A stretch of DNA of 53,952 bases, taken from positions 1-53,952 of the forward strand of contig PYST01000275.1 in the NCBI GenBank assembly GCA_003049485.1, written 5' to 3'. The notes beneath the pieces were generated by a model. It worked only from the letters and a program-made list of their open reading frames with translations. It was not told the origin of the DNA and ran no database searches. The position numbers and the translations under genes were made by a program. The stretch is from Ophioceras dolichostomum (taxonomy: Eukaryota; Ascomycota; Sordariomycetes; Magnaporthales; Ophioceraceae). Shown here one piece after another: positions 1 through 9,532 of the stretch (the stretch's first letter is position 1; every line of letters starts with the position of its first letter).

Positions 1-282
1 TCGACGTTTTGGAACCAGGGCCGGTGGAAGGAGGCCGAATCGTTGCAAGTGTTGGTGATGGAGACGACGAAGAGGGTGCTCGGAGAGGAACATCCTGACA
101 CGCTGACCAGTATGAACAATCTGGCTTTCACTTGGAAGGGTCAAGACCGGCATACAGATGCTTTGAGGCTAATGAGTGAATGTGTGCAGGCTCGGCAGCA
201 AGTCCTCGGTTTAGAGCACCCACATACTTTATCATCATTGGCAGTGGTAGCGAGGTGGAGTAATTGGGATGAATCTGCTTAG
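1..282 (+). CDS. 3' end of a TPR (kinesin-light-chain type) protein, partial
   Basis: Reading frame 1 is open from the first base of the window to the TAG at 280-282, giving 93 residues; the 5' part lies outside. It contains two tetratricopeptide units of the kinesin-light-chain/TPR_12 type: the start of the visible part reads WNQGRWKEAE, followed by LGEEHPDTLTSMNNLA and later LGLEHPHTLSSLA. The EHPxTL signature is typical of the C-terminal repeats of fungal NLR-like proteins (NB-ARC or NACHT with TPRs), where the repeats act as the sensing module. The N-terminal domain is not visible, so NLR membership is inference. The C-terminus stops soon after the second repeat, so the gene may also be a truncated copy. 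Confidence 0.75.
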   Translation, partial: STFWNQGRWKEAESLQVLVMETTKRVLGEEHPDTLTSMNNLAFTWKGQDRHTDALRLMSECVQARQQVLGLEHPHTLSSLAVVARWSNWDESA

Positions 283-909
283 TTTTACAATTGCAATACA
301 ATAATGCTTTTCTAGGCTATTACCACCTTCCTTAACCTCTTTTTAATACGACAAAGTCTTCGTTTACATTCATCAGCCGTTTACCGTGGATTCACCCTAG
401 TCTCACGAGATCGAACTCAGTGATCTGCTTTGGTAGGGCCATCGTCGACGGCCCAGTCCTCCTCGCTTCTGCCTCCCGAGCCGTTACTACCCACACATCA
501 CCTTCAACTAAGGCCTGACTCTCAAGCTCGAGGACCAAGAGAGATACACCCAGTGTCACGGGCTTAACCTGAGGAGCTCCCACCCGCTCAGGCCAAAAGG
601 ACGAGAAGATCAAGTGTGGCCACTTGATCTTTCTGGAAGCTCTATCAACCTCCTTTTGTCTACCCAAACTAGTTCTTCCCTCGCAAAAGAGAATCAATCA
701 GCTCCATTAACACCAGAGGCTGTAGCTCAGACAGCAATATAGGACCTGCGGCTTAGGCACTGGACCTGCCTGAGCCTTGCTCTTTAGGCACATTACTGGG
801 ATTATTTGCGCCGTCGTCGTGTTCGCTTAAGTCACTCTCCGTCGCGCTTTTGTCCAGCCTCAGCTTCTTTCTCTTTATAGCGCTACCACTAAAAGGCCAG
901 TCGGTATTG
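283..909. other. Spacer with no supported gene
   Basis: This lies between the TPR gene stop and the 3' end of the DUF3435 relic. One minus-strand frame (392-697, about 100 codons) is open, but it shows no motif I recognise and no convincing start. I see no tRNA, terminal repeat or other structure. Confidence 0.4.
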
Positions 910-1462
910 CTAAAAACCCCAGTTCCGCGCTCGCTTCATCCGGCCGCTGGGTGGTGAGACCCAGCCGTGGATGTCCTCGACGTGACGCACATATATTGAG
1001 CCATTGTCGAACTTGACTGTACCCGCCTGCTGCAGAGGACATTGTGGGCATAAGAAAGGCGGGTCAAAAGACCCGTGCTTTGTGTTGATGTGGTGGAGCA
1101 GAGTTCCCAGATGGATGTAGTCTTTTAGGCAAAAAGGACAATTGGCCGACTTTGCCTTTGCTCCATCGACCGCGGTCTCTTCCTTTGATGTGAATTTCGT
1201 CATGCTAGCCTGACTTGGCAGATCTGGGGCGTTCGCTTCGCCGTGGTACTTCGCGACGTGGTTGCTCCAATGTTGGGCGCTATCCATACTGACGGGATTC
1301 GTATACTCCAGCCTGCAGCACTCAGGGCAAGGAAATAGCTCGTCAAAGGTTCCTTTGCAGGTATGTTGCTCCGTGTTATGCCGAGTCAGGTTGCCACGCC
1401 TCGAAAACGTGGTGTCTTTGCATAGGAGGCAAATATGTTTTGGCTCCGGTTGCGGGTCCGGT

Positions 1463-1517
1463 CACGGGTCCGGCTGCTGGTCCGGCTGCTGGTCCGGCTG
1501 CTGGTCCGGCTGCTGGG
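1463..1517. repeat. 12-bp minisatellite inside the DUF3435 relic
   Basis: About four copies of the 12-bp unit CTGGTCCGGCTG, with degenerate flanking copies. On the minus strand it encodes a PDQQ repeat just before the zinc fingers. The in-frame TGA at 1462-1464 sits at its edge, between two Pro-Asp-Pro units. Confidence 0.85.
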
Positions 1518-1631
1518 CTGGCGTCGACAAGGCGTCTGCCTGCCGCACATGCGGCTCTGCATCCAACACGCCTTTGAGGAACTCAACGAGCAAGCTGCCA
1601 AACAGCTCTGTCCGCCTTCCAGCGTCGACGC

Positions 1632-1690
1632 GTCTCTCGTCCCCGCGTTTCTCATCCCCGCGTTTCTCATCCCCGCGTTTCTCGTCCTCG
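1632..1690. repeat. 15-bp minisatellite inside the DUF3435 relic
   Basis: About four copies of a 15-bp unit (TTTCTCATCCCCGCG and close variants). On the minus strand it encodes GDEKR repeats, a charged linker upstream of the PDQQ repeats and zinc fingers. Confidence 0.85.
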
Positions 1691-2614
1691 CGCAGGAACT
1701 GGCCAATAGCCACGGCAGCGCGGCCACTCGCTGCATGATGAACCTTGGAGTAGTTGATTGCTGGGGTACGCAAGGACGTTACAGGCAAGCCGGCCGCTCT
1801 CAGCCTATCGGCTTCGCGGAAGTACTCCTCCCTCCTCTTCTGGACGGACAATTTGCCGAGTTCCTCGAGGGTCTTGCTCAGTTGAGAAGCGGCCCTCGAT
1901 CTGTCAGGCTCAGGCAGGCCACGCGCTTCCTTCCGCAACTTGCGGATGTCGCTGCGCTGCTCATAGGAATGCAAATCCTCACGTGTGGGGTAAATGGGAG
2001 CTCGTCTCGCAAGAGAGTTGAATGACGCAGCAAGTTAAAAAGAGCATGGTTGTGGCCAGCAGAATTCCCAAAGGCGATCCTGGCAAGATCAACAGGCAAA
2101 TGCGTCGCTTGGTAGCTGCGTTCAAACACCGCGGTAGAGTTGGACAGCACGTAGTTACGCACTGCTGGGGAAAGACTGCCTGAAACTGTACGTCAGCCAC
2201 AAGCACAAAAGATGAGGGGGAAGCCGGCTGCCAGCATATATTCGCTGCGCGGAAGCCGTACCGTCAAGGCTAGCGCCCGCACCAACTCGCAACGAGTATA
2301 TGTGAGGATTTTGCTGCACACCGGCCACAAGGAGGGTACGATTCCAGATACTCGAGTACTGGAAATAGCTGATGGAGAAGATTTTGCGGCCGTTCATTTC
2401 ATCCTTCTACTTCAGGCGGACGCAATCGACATCTTCCAAGATGGGCCGTTCGAGCAGTTGCTCAAACGACTTGAAGGGAGGATCAAAAGCATCGTCGTGG
2501 ATTGCCTGAGCAGCGATGAGGCTAGCGAGGCAGATTACCTGAGACGGCAAATAATACAGGGCACTGGGGCACGTATAAAATGGTAGAGAAGAGGATGTAT
2601 TCCTAAGAGATCTC

Positions 2615-3142
2615 TGTCACAGAGGTGCGGGGGCGGGGCCTCCAATTTGAAGAGAGGCCCTGAGAGCCTCACGTGACCGACCGTCACCATTCTCAATTTG
2701 GGAGGGGGCCTTTGAGTCAATCAATTGAGTGCACGGGCCCTCTCTGACTTCAGGTCCTTCCCGCATCAGCAAAGTAGTGACAGAAAACTCGACTCTACAA
2801 TGTAATGATCACTTGGCAGGTGAGCAATAAGAGACGCAGCTATAAATGAGGACAGGCAGCAGAGGGAAAAGGCTCTCTCACAATTCATTCTGCGTGTAGC
2901 GGATGACGTTTTCCTTCCGCTTGTTCTGGCGAATTGTAACATTTGCCACGAGCCTCAGGTGTCATGGGCACAACGTATGGTATAGATTGAACATGTGTTG
3001 TGCCTTAGCAAAGGCTAGCTACGGAATTGGAAAACGTGGGAGGTGTAAATACAGGTGTGCGTGTGGCCCGTGCACAGGGCATGCGGCCGAGGTAGGCACG
3101 TGACACAGCAGACATGGCTGGGAACGGGCTAGGCCCGTGACA
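2615..3142 (+). mobile_element. Probable solo LTR (Gypsy-like) interrupting the DUF3435 relic
   Basis: The block begins TGTCAC and ends GTGACA, a perfect 6-bp terminal inverted repeat with the TG...CA ends of LTRs. The 3' end reads GGGCTAGGCCCGTGACA, a form familiar from fungal Gypsy LTRs. A TATA box (TATAAAT, 2841-2847) lies mid-element, followed by a CTCTCTCACAATTCATTC stretch as expected near the transcription start. DUF3435 coding similarity ends next to 3142 on one side and resumes just left of 2615 on the other, so the block looks inserted. The 5-bp flanks (ATCTC and TCAGG) do not match, so the insertion is either old or misplaced at the ends. No internal retrotransposon coding region is present. 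Confidence 0.5.
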
Positions 3143-4283
3143 TCAGGGTGGAGTTTTTGGGATCCCGAACGACAGCTAGGGAAACCTGCTCATAGGGAAA
3201 ATTGACCAGGGTACCCGGTCTGAAACCACCAATGCTGGCAGCGACGACAACGGAATGGAACGCGACTCGAGCCCTAGGTGCGCAGGAAATATGGTCGCCA
3301 CGAGCCCACAACGTGCCGAGAATGAGCCGGATATCGGCTGCAGTCGTTTCGGCTTTGGTGAAAGTCTGATGCAATGTAAGACCGAGCTCCGGGGCGAGGT
3401 GTTGAGTTACCATGGTCCCACGCCAACTTCCAGATATCCGCCATCGCCGGTGTCACGGTATTGAAGGTGCTATGGAAACGAGGCTCCAGAAACGAGTCAA
3501 CTTGGTGAAATCTAAGCTTAGGAAAAGAAAGAGAAAACGAGAAGCAATTCCCAGTCGGGGAAATAGACCTTTTGCGTTGTGGTGGGGCCAGGCGGTCAGC
3601 CTTATCATTGGGCAGAATCCTTATCTGCCACTGACCCGCAACGCCACAGTCAGCCACGCCACGCCACAACAGCCGGGTTGCCTCGCCTCTTTTCCTCGAC
3701 AACGGTGGCGTCGGCCTCCAAAACCACGCACCTCCAGAACGCAATGACGCTGTAGGCCGCCTTTACCGACCGCTCCATGACATATTCTTCCTTGGCGAGG
3801 GTCAGGCGAGGTCGTTCGGAATACTGGACGTAATCCAGAAGAAATGCCCGACAGTAATTTATCGTGTTGTTGTAGCTCTCTACATTCTGACGAAGGCCCA
3901 GGGCAGACCAGATGGCGTCTGGTTCGATATCCACGGCGACGAAATAACTGGCGAAAACAAGAGAGGAAAACAAGAGAGTCAGTCAGCAGTCGGCTAGAAG
4001 AAAAGGCGAAAATGAAAGGAAAAAACAAGAAGGAAAAAGAAAAAAGGAATAAAGAAAAAAAAGAGAAAAAAAATAGCAGAGCGCACTTTCTCCAAGCCCT
4101 CATGGCAGCCGCTCGCGCCGCCCTCCACTTTTCAGAAGCAATGCGGCGGCAGACGTCCTCTAGGGGTTCCTGATTGAACCTCTCCAAGGCCTTGAAAGCA
4201 TCCCGGCGCCTGGCCTCTTGCTGCTGCTTGCTATTCCGCCAGGCCTCGACCGGGCGGGTGGTGGCGACGAAAAGAGTCGACAT

Positions 4284-4996
4284 GCCGTCCTCGAGCGCGG
4301 CGCTCGTCAACTGCGAAGCTTGGACGAAAGAGGCGGGAACGACAGCGAGCAGGAACGAAGGCCAAACTCGCCTCCGCCTGCTGCGAGCGGCGGGGCGAGG
4401 GCGCTCCCTTTAATGCGGTGCGCGCCATCCTGCCAGGCAGGCAGAAAAGCGTGTCTTGTGCCATCACCGTTTTCATTTCCTCTCGTCAAAAAACGCAAAG
4501 GGTGAAGCCAACGGCACCGATGTGTGATATGGAAACGGTGGTTTGCCAACGGGCAGGCGCTGAGGTGATATGAGGGCGCGAAAGCGAAGTCGGCGGGGGT
4601 GGGGCGGAGCCAGCCGGCTGATTGGGCAGATGTGCGCTCCCACATGCTCCCCTCACTAATCTTCCAGTCATACGGATTAGTGAGGGGAGAGCGGACGGGA
4701 TCCCGTGTATTCTACCGCTTATGGTCGTATGTACTAGCACATTATCAACCTGCAATTTGATAAGGGAATGGCCCCTAACGTACCACAAACTGGGGACGGT
4801 GTTTTCTTAGGCTTCACATTCGGCGCTTTGTTAGTGATTCGTCCTCTTGGCCCAACATCTTACCAGGACTTAACACCACATCCATCGCTAATTTTGACGG
4901 CTCGTTTACTTCGTTCGCCGAGGCCAGGCCTAAAACAGAAAAACAATCGTCACCCAGTGTTTTTTTTTGGTCCATTTTCACATCAGAAGCAGAGCA
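4284..4996. other. Spacer between the DUF3435 relic and the G-patch gene
   Basis: Upstream region of both the leftward DUF3435 relic and the rightward G-patch gene. It contains the 4648-4688 inverted repeat. There is no supported ORF. If the relic ever belonged to a captain-led mobile element, its outer border would be expected here, but I cannot point to a border sequence. Confidence 0.4.
4648..4688. repeat. Perfect 14-bp inverted repeat (hairpin)
   Basis: TCCCCTCACTAATC (4648-4661) and its exact complement GATTAGTGAGGGGA (4675-4688) flank a 13-base loop. It sits in the spacer, about 365 bp upstream of the relic's ATG and about 310 bp upstream of the G-patch ATG. Possible roles are a palindromic factor-binding site, a MITE-like remnant or an element-end repeat; none can be proven here. 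Confidence 0.85.
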
Positions 4997-6235
4997 ATGA
5001 GCAACACTCCCCGGCAGGCTGTCGGTACCGTCGACGACGGTGAGGAGGATGACTACATGAACATGGTCTTCGCCGACGCGCCCCCCGCGCCGGAAACCTC
5101 CTTCCAGCGGCGCTCGCGGCTCCGGCGCGAGGGCGAGCAGAGGGGCCGCATCAAGTCCAAGGCCGAGCTCGCGGAGGAAGAGGCCTTCAAGCGGGAGACG
5201 GCGCTGGCGACCTCGCTGCTCGACAAGGCCACCGGCGAATCCGGGGCGCGCAAGAGCAAAGGGCTCGCCATGATGGCCAAGATGGGCTTCAAGCCCGGCA
5301 GCGCACTTGGACCGGTAGAACAGGCGCGCGGCAGCGGCGGCGGTGATGCTGGTGCTGATGGTGGTCGGGGAGGAGGCAGCACCGCTGGGGAGGAGAGCAG
5401 CCACCCCGACACGCGACTAAGGGAGCCGTTGCGCATCTCGGTCAGGGAGGACCGGGGCGGCATAGGCCTGGGCAGCGAGCGGAAGCGCAAGGTGCGCGAG
5501 GCGGCGGAGGCTCTGGCCGGGGGCGCTAAACGCGCCAAGGCGGAGGAGGGAGAGTTCAGGGACCGTGTCCGCCGGACCCGGGAAGTCGCGCGGTTGGAGA
5601 GGCAGTTGCACGCTGCGCAGAAACTCGCTGAGCGGATGAGCGAGGAGGAGGAGAACGAGAAAGAAAACGAAGAGGATGGGACTGGTGGTGGGTTGCTTCC
5701 GGTGGCTGATGATAATGATGAGACGAAGAGGCGGGCAGGACACGCAAAGCCACCATCTTCCACAACAACAACAGCGCGCAATCCCTTGAAATCTATAAAC
5801 GTACTCTGGCGCGGCCTCGCCCGCGCGCGAGAAGCCGCAGAGCAGGAACGCAAAGCACGGCACGAGCTGCAATCAACCATCAACCTGTCATCCCTGCCTC
5901 GGGTGCAGGGCGGCGGCGGCGGCGGCGGCGGACAGCGGCTTGTTCTGCCGACGTACGACGACGCGGATGAGGACGCGGACGACAGGACCGCGATGGGGAA
6001 GGACTTGGCGCCGATTCACGATGTGGCTGCTGAGGAGGGCGAGGAGGGGAAGGAGGGGGAGGGGCCTGAAGATCCAGAGCTAGAGGAGTTCGAGTCGCGC
6101 GATGTCGAGGACAGGCTGCGCAGCGTGCTCGCCTACCTCCGGGAGCGGCACAACTACTGCTTCTGGTGCAAGTTTAGGTATCCGGATCGGGAGATGGAGG
6201 GGTGTCCCGGGCTGCTGGAGGATGATCACGACTAG
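4997..6235 (+). CDS. G-patch domain protein with DUF4187 (GPATCH11-like)
   Basis: Single exon, 412 aa, starting at the first ATG of the frame (MSNTPRQAVG). The G-patch lies around residues 86-160: SKGLAMMAKMGFKPGSALG, then after a Gly/Asp-rich insert EPLRISVREDRGGIGLG. Charged helical stretches follow (acidic EEEENEKENEED and arginine-rich segments). The C-terminal about 50 residues are a DUF4187 module ending NYCFWCKFRYPDREMEGCPG with a CxxC pair. This G-patch plus DUF4187 layout is that of GPATCH11/CCDC75. G-patch proteins usually bind and activate DEAH helicases in RNA processing, so a nuclear splicing-linked role is likely but not shown. An in-frame 5' extension without ATG is probably leader. 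It is convergent with the PPR gene. Confidence 0.88.
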   Translation: MSNTPRQAVGTVDDGEEDDYMNMVFADAPPAPETSFQRRSRLRREGEQRGRIKSKAELAEEEAFKRETALATSLLDKATGESGARKSKGLAMMAKMGFKPGSALGPVEQARGSGGGDAGADGGRGGGSTAGEESSHPDTRLREPLRISVREDRGGIGLGSERKRKVREAAEALAGGAKRAKAEEGEFRDRVRRTREVARLERQLHAAQKLAERMSEEEENEKENEEDGTGGGLLPVADDNDETKRRAGHAKPPSSTTTTARNPLKSINVLWRGLARAREAAEQERKARHELQSTINLSSLPRVQGGGGGGGGQRLVLPTYDDADEDADDRTAMGKDLAPIHDVAAEEGEEGKEGEGPEDPELEEFESRDVEDRLRSVLAYLRERHNYCFWCKFRYPDREMEGCPGLLEDDHD

Positions 6236-6516
6236 AGAGATCAAGGCGCGAGAAGATCTCGTCATGTCAGTGAGCGAGCGGATAACGGTCTCATTCCAAC
6301 CCAAAATACACCTGTCTGTCTATTGCCGCTCCGTCTTTGGGAGATGATGTCTCGGATATTTTACAAAATACTAACAAAATAGATACATATGATTTGTACA
6401 TCAACTCAGGCATGTGGTGCTTGGTCGTTACGATGCTGCTGGACGGACCCCTACCTAATACCGCCAGACGTCGTAGTAGTAGCCACAGCAGCAGTAGTGG
6501 GCTCGCGCTTTCGCTT

Positions 6517-9132
6517 TCACCCAGATCTCCACACTTCCCGCACAACACCGCCCAGGCCCATCTCCCGCACGGCCTCATCGTACATGGCCTGGAACTCCTC
6601 CTCAGGCACGTCGATCTTGCTCCTGTAGTACCTCTCAATATGGTCGACCAGCAACGTCTCCTTGTCGCGGTGGCGCAGCTCGGACGCGCCGCCGCCCACG
6701 ACCTCGCCGCCGCCGACGGCCCCCGCCGCCGCGGTGCCGGGGGACGAGGCGGTGGCCTGGGCACCCGCGAGGCGGCTGGACCCCAGCAAGACGCGGGCGG
6801 CGGCGGCCAGCTTGCGCTCGGCGTGGCGCAGGTCGGGCGTCTCGGCCAGCATCTCCATGCTCGTGACCCGGTCGGGCGAGCACCCGAAGACGTCGCGCAG
6901 GGCGCGCAGCGCGACCAGGAAGCCGACGTGGTCGTTGCACTTGCGGAACGAGTGCAGCACGATGCGCGCAAGGGCCTCGCGGATCTCGCCGTTCTCGAAC
7001 GTCCACGAGCACGACAGCATCTCGCTGAACAGCTCGCGGCAGAGCGCGGCCTCTTCGTGCTTGATCTGGTCCGTGACCGCCGACCAGTAAAGCCGGTTCA
7101 CCGCTAGTGTTTTGTACAGCGCGAAGAAGGTGTAGGCGTCCGGGGTGAGCGAGTGGTTCTCCGTGAGGGCGAAGTAGACCTCGCGCGCCCGCTCGCCCTC
7201 ACCTTCCTGCGCGTACGACTCGAGCAGCTGGTTCATCATGAAGGCGTCCGTCGCAATCTCGGTATCCTGAAACGCCACCCAGAGCTCCTCCAGCTGAGAG
7301 TGCAGCCTCCGCTCGCGGTAGTTTTGTGCCATCAGGGAAAACGTCTCTAGGTTCGCGTGTGGGACGAATGTGAGACCAAGCGCTGTGGTCTCGTCCTTCC
7401 GTTCACCACCGTTGCTCTCCTCGGCATTCAGTGGGGACTTGTCGCGGTGAGGTGTTGACGGTGGTGGTAGTTTTGATGTGCCTGTTGATTGGAAAAGCCG
7501 GAGAGGCCATTCGATGAGAGACTCCCGCCTCCTGAGGTCCACAAACATGAGTCGGGACCTAATCATCGCCCAAGTGAGCTGTTCTGCCCTGTCAACATTC
7601 TCAGCCGTCTCGGACCTGAGCCAAGCACCAATCAACCCATTGACTTGAATCGTGGCGGCCAAGATGCCCTTAGTCTGCATGAACTTAAGGACACTTAGCG
7701 CGCCGTCAAGGTCGCCAGCGCCGATCAAGCGCTTCAGCCATTTCCCGAGGAAGAAGTGGTTGGCCACTTCGTAAGGGAGCTTCGTCTTGCCATGCAGGTC
7801 GATGGCCCCTGAGAACATCATGTCTACAAACACGTGTAGCGCCGATTCGGTCTGTCCGGCTAGAAGGAAGCAGGACACAACCTCGTCATAGTCCTCGATC
7901 TTCATGTTTTCACCGAGCAGATCCCTGAGCCGCCGGTACGTCAACCACGCGCTCTCCAGTGCCGCCGACTTCGCCTCCAACGATCTCGAATCAGCGCGAC
8001 CGGCACCGCTGGGGCTAGCGCCGCCTGCAGCGCAGCAAGCCCGGATAAATGGGAACAAGAAACGTGGGTCCGACCGCAGCGGCGACTCGAGGATCTTCTC
8101 CATGGCGCGCGATGCCCTTTCGATATCCCCCTGGATAGAGTACATGCGCACGCCGAGCTTGAGGAATTCTTCCAATAGCTCTGGCGAGAGCGTATCGGGT
8201 GCGTCAAGTGCTGAAGCCTTCGCCGCAAACCGCTGCCATGCCTCGGATGCTTCCTTCCGCAGGCCCTCCACGAACATGGCTTCGATTAGCAGAATCTGCT
8301 GGGCGTTGTCGAGCTCGACTCCCGCAGCGCGCATGTCCTTCCCGATCTGGTAGACTCGAGACATCCGGTTCGTGTTCGCCCGACCCTCCCATGACACGAT
8401 CTCCCACAGCAGCCTCCAGACCTCTCCAGGCACGCGCCTCCATGCGCCTTGCAGGCCCGGGCGCGCTAGCGAGTACCGCCTCCACAAGTTGAATACGGTC
8501 TGCTGCGTGACTTTGCCCTGCCTGATCTTGCGCGCCGTCCTCTGCAGCTGCCAGTTCAGCTGGTGGATCTGCCTGATGTGACGTTTCGATCCGGTTGTGT
8601 CGATAGAGTGTGGGAAGATGTCTTCGTCTTCATTTTCTTCGACGTCTTTGGCTACATCATCGTTGCCTTGGCCTTTGGGAAGCAGCCCGAGTCGTTCGGC
8701 CATTTGTCTCAATTCCGGGGGTTGTTTGCTTAGAAGCTCTTCGAGCTCGGCAAACTCCTTTTCTACCTCGTCTCTCAGCTCGAAGGACTCTGCGAACTCG
8801 TCCCTATCCCGCAGTTGGCGCATCCGACCAGGAGCATCCATCTCGAAGTACTTGATCGTGACATCTTTATCATCGTCTTCTTCTTTCGCGACGGGGAATG
8901 GCGGCCGCTGTGGTGGTTGTGCAAATGGCGTTGGCGCTGGCGCCTTGCCCTTCCTGAGCTGTGGCCCTTGTGGAAGGCGGCTTGCTGGAGGCTTGCGACC
9001 AGCTCTTGTAGAAGAAAAACGACTGGGAATTAAAGAACCATGGGTGGGCGATTTCTGGAGGGCAAGCAGGCAGGGCCTGCAGACGAAGGGACTGCGGCAT
9101 CCTATGTCCAGGAGAACGGTTCGCGCATGCAT
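6517..9132 (-). CDS. Mitochondrial pentatricopeptide-repeat (PPR) protein
   Basis: Single exon, 871 aa. The N-terminus (MHARTVLLDIGCRSPFVCR) is rich in Arg/Ser/Leu with no acidic residue for long stretches apart from one Asp, typical of a mitochondrial targeting sequence. After a proline-rich and acidic linker there are helical pair repeats with PPR character, for example around residue 664 (LTPDAYTFFALYKTLA) and earlier segments on helical A/B pattern (AGDLDGALSVLKFMQTKGI). Fungal proteins of this size with sparse PPRs act in mitochondrial mRNA translation, intron splicing or rRNA processing; which one cannot be read from sequence. It shares a 400-bp divergent promoter region with RCL1. Confidence 0.8.
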   Translation of the reverse strand: MHARTVLLDIGCRSPFVCRPCLLALQKSPTHGSLIPSRFSSTRAGRKPPASRLPQGPQLRKGKAPAPTPFAQPPQRPPFPVAKEEDDDKDVTIKYFEMDAPGRMRQLRDRDEFAESFELRDEVEKEFAELEELLSKQPPELRQMAERLGLLPKGQGNDDVAKDVEENEDEDIFPHSIDTTGSKRHIRQIHQLNWQLQRTARKIRQGKVTQQTVFNLWRRYSLARPGLQGAWRRVPGEVWRLLWEIVSWEGRANTNRMSRVYQIGKDMRAAGVELDNAQQILLIEAMFVEGLRKEASEAWQRFAAKASALDAPDTLSPELLEEFLKLGVRMYSIQGDIERASRAMEKILESPLRSDPRFLFPFIRACCAAGGASPSGAGRADSRSLEAKSAALESAWLTYRRLRDLLGENMKIEDYDEVVSCFLLAGQTESALHVFVDMMFSGAIDLHGKTKLPYEVANHFFLGKWLKRLIGAGDLDGALSVLKFMQTKGILAATIQVNGLIGAWLRSETAENVDRAEQLTWAMIRSRLMFVDLRRRESLIEWPLRLFQSTGTSKLPPPSTPHRDKSPLNAEESNGGERKDETTALGLTFVPHANLETFSLMAQNYRERRLHSQLEELWVAFQDTEIATDAFMMNQLLESYAQEGEGERAREVYFALTENHSLTPDAYTFFALYKTLAVNRLYWSAVTDQIKHEEAALCRELFSEMLSCSWTFENGEIREALARIVLHSFRKCNDHVGFLVALRALRDVFGCSPDRVTSMEMLAETPDLRHAERKLAAAARVLLGSSRLAGAQATASSPGTAAAGAVGGGEVVGGGASELRHRDKETLLVDHIERYYRSKIDVPEEEFQAMYDEAVREMGLGGVVREVWRSG

Positions 9133-9532
9133 GAGGAGGAGTTCGGCCGGTATATCAAAACCATGATGGGTTTCTATTCTGCCGGACTACAGGTAGAGGG
9201 CTCCCATGCTCCCCGTATCGTTTCTGGAACTTTTTTTTCAGGGAATCTTATCAGCGCGTATTGGAGCGTTTGCACGTGGCGATAAGCCTATGAAGGTGGG
9301 TGAAAAAAGTCCACCCACACCGCCTTTCGGCAGAAACGTACACCATGAACAAGCCCTCAACGTTGTTTGCAACTCGTCACGCTCAATCTCCAATCCACAA
9401 TCCTCGATCGTTTCCTGTTTATTGCCCAACTCGATACCTATGTTCCAACAAGGGACCGACTGGCGAAAGCACACGTCGAGGAGACCTTCCTAAGCAGCAA
9501 ACACAGGGGGGGAACTACCAAAATTAGCGGTC
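9133..9532. promoter_or_regulatory. Divergent promoter region between the PPR gene and RCL1
   Basis: The two coding regions start 400 bp apart on opposite strands, so the spacer must hold both promoters. A T-run (9232-9238) is present. I see no clear TATA box and no other structure. Confidence 0.5.

Larger units (their letters stand above)
910..4283 (-). pseudogene. Degraded DUF3435-family (tyrosine-recombinase-like) gene with C2H2 fingers
   Basis: Pieces of one long protein lie in order on the minus strand. The N-terminal exon (4087-4283, starting MSTLFVATTRPVEAW) is joined across a GTGCGC...CAG intron (3948-4086) to a second exon (3650-3947; motif DAIWSALGL). Then come a piece at about 3129-3470 (ELGLTLHQTF, GGFRPGTL), another at about 2410-2590 (AAQAIHDDAFDPPF), and one continuing through IWNRTLLVAG and SLRVGAGASLDG. 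A GTACGG...CAG intron (2165-2261) leads into RNYVLSNSTAVFERSY. The GFRPG arginine, the SLR arginine and the ERSY tyrosine fit tyrosine-recombinase boxes. The tail has 15-bp and 12-bp tandem repeats and four C2H2 fingers (about 965-1440; for example CLLCKD with HNTEQH). Breaks: probable stop near 3650, TAG at 2407-2409, frameshift near 2035, TGA at 1462-1464, and an LTR-like insertion at 2615-3142. Family membership is confident; being a Starship captain is only a possibility. Confidence 0.85.

Noticed and set aside
392..697. A 100-codon minus-strand frame left of the DUF3435 relic
   Set aside because: No recognisable domain, and it does not join the relic in frame; too short to support.
3948..4086. 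Poly-purine/pyrimidine run as a simple-repeat feature or coding extension
   Set aside because: It lies within an intron that cleanly joins two DUF3435 exons, so the KEKKEKK-like reading is not coding.
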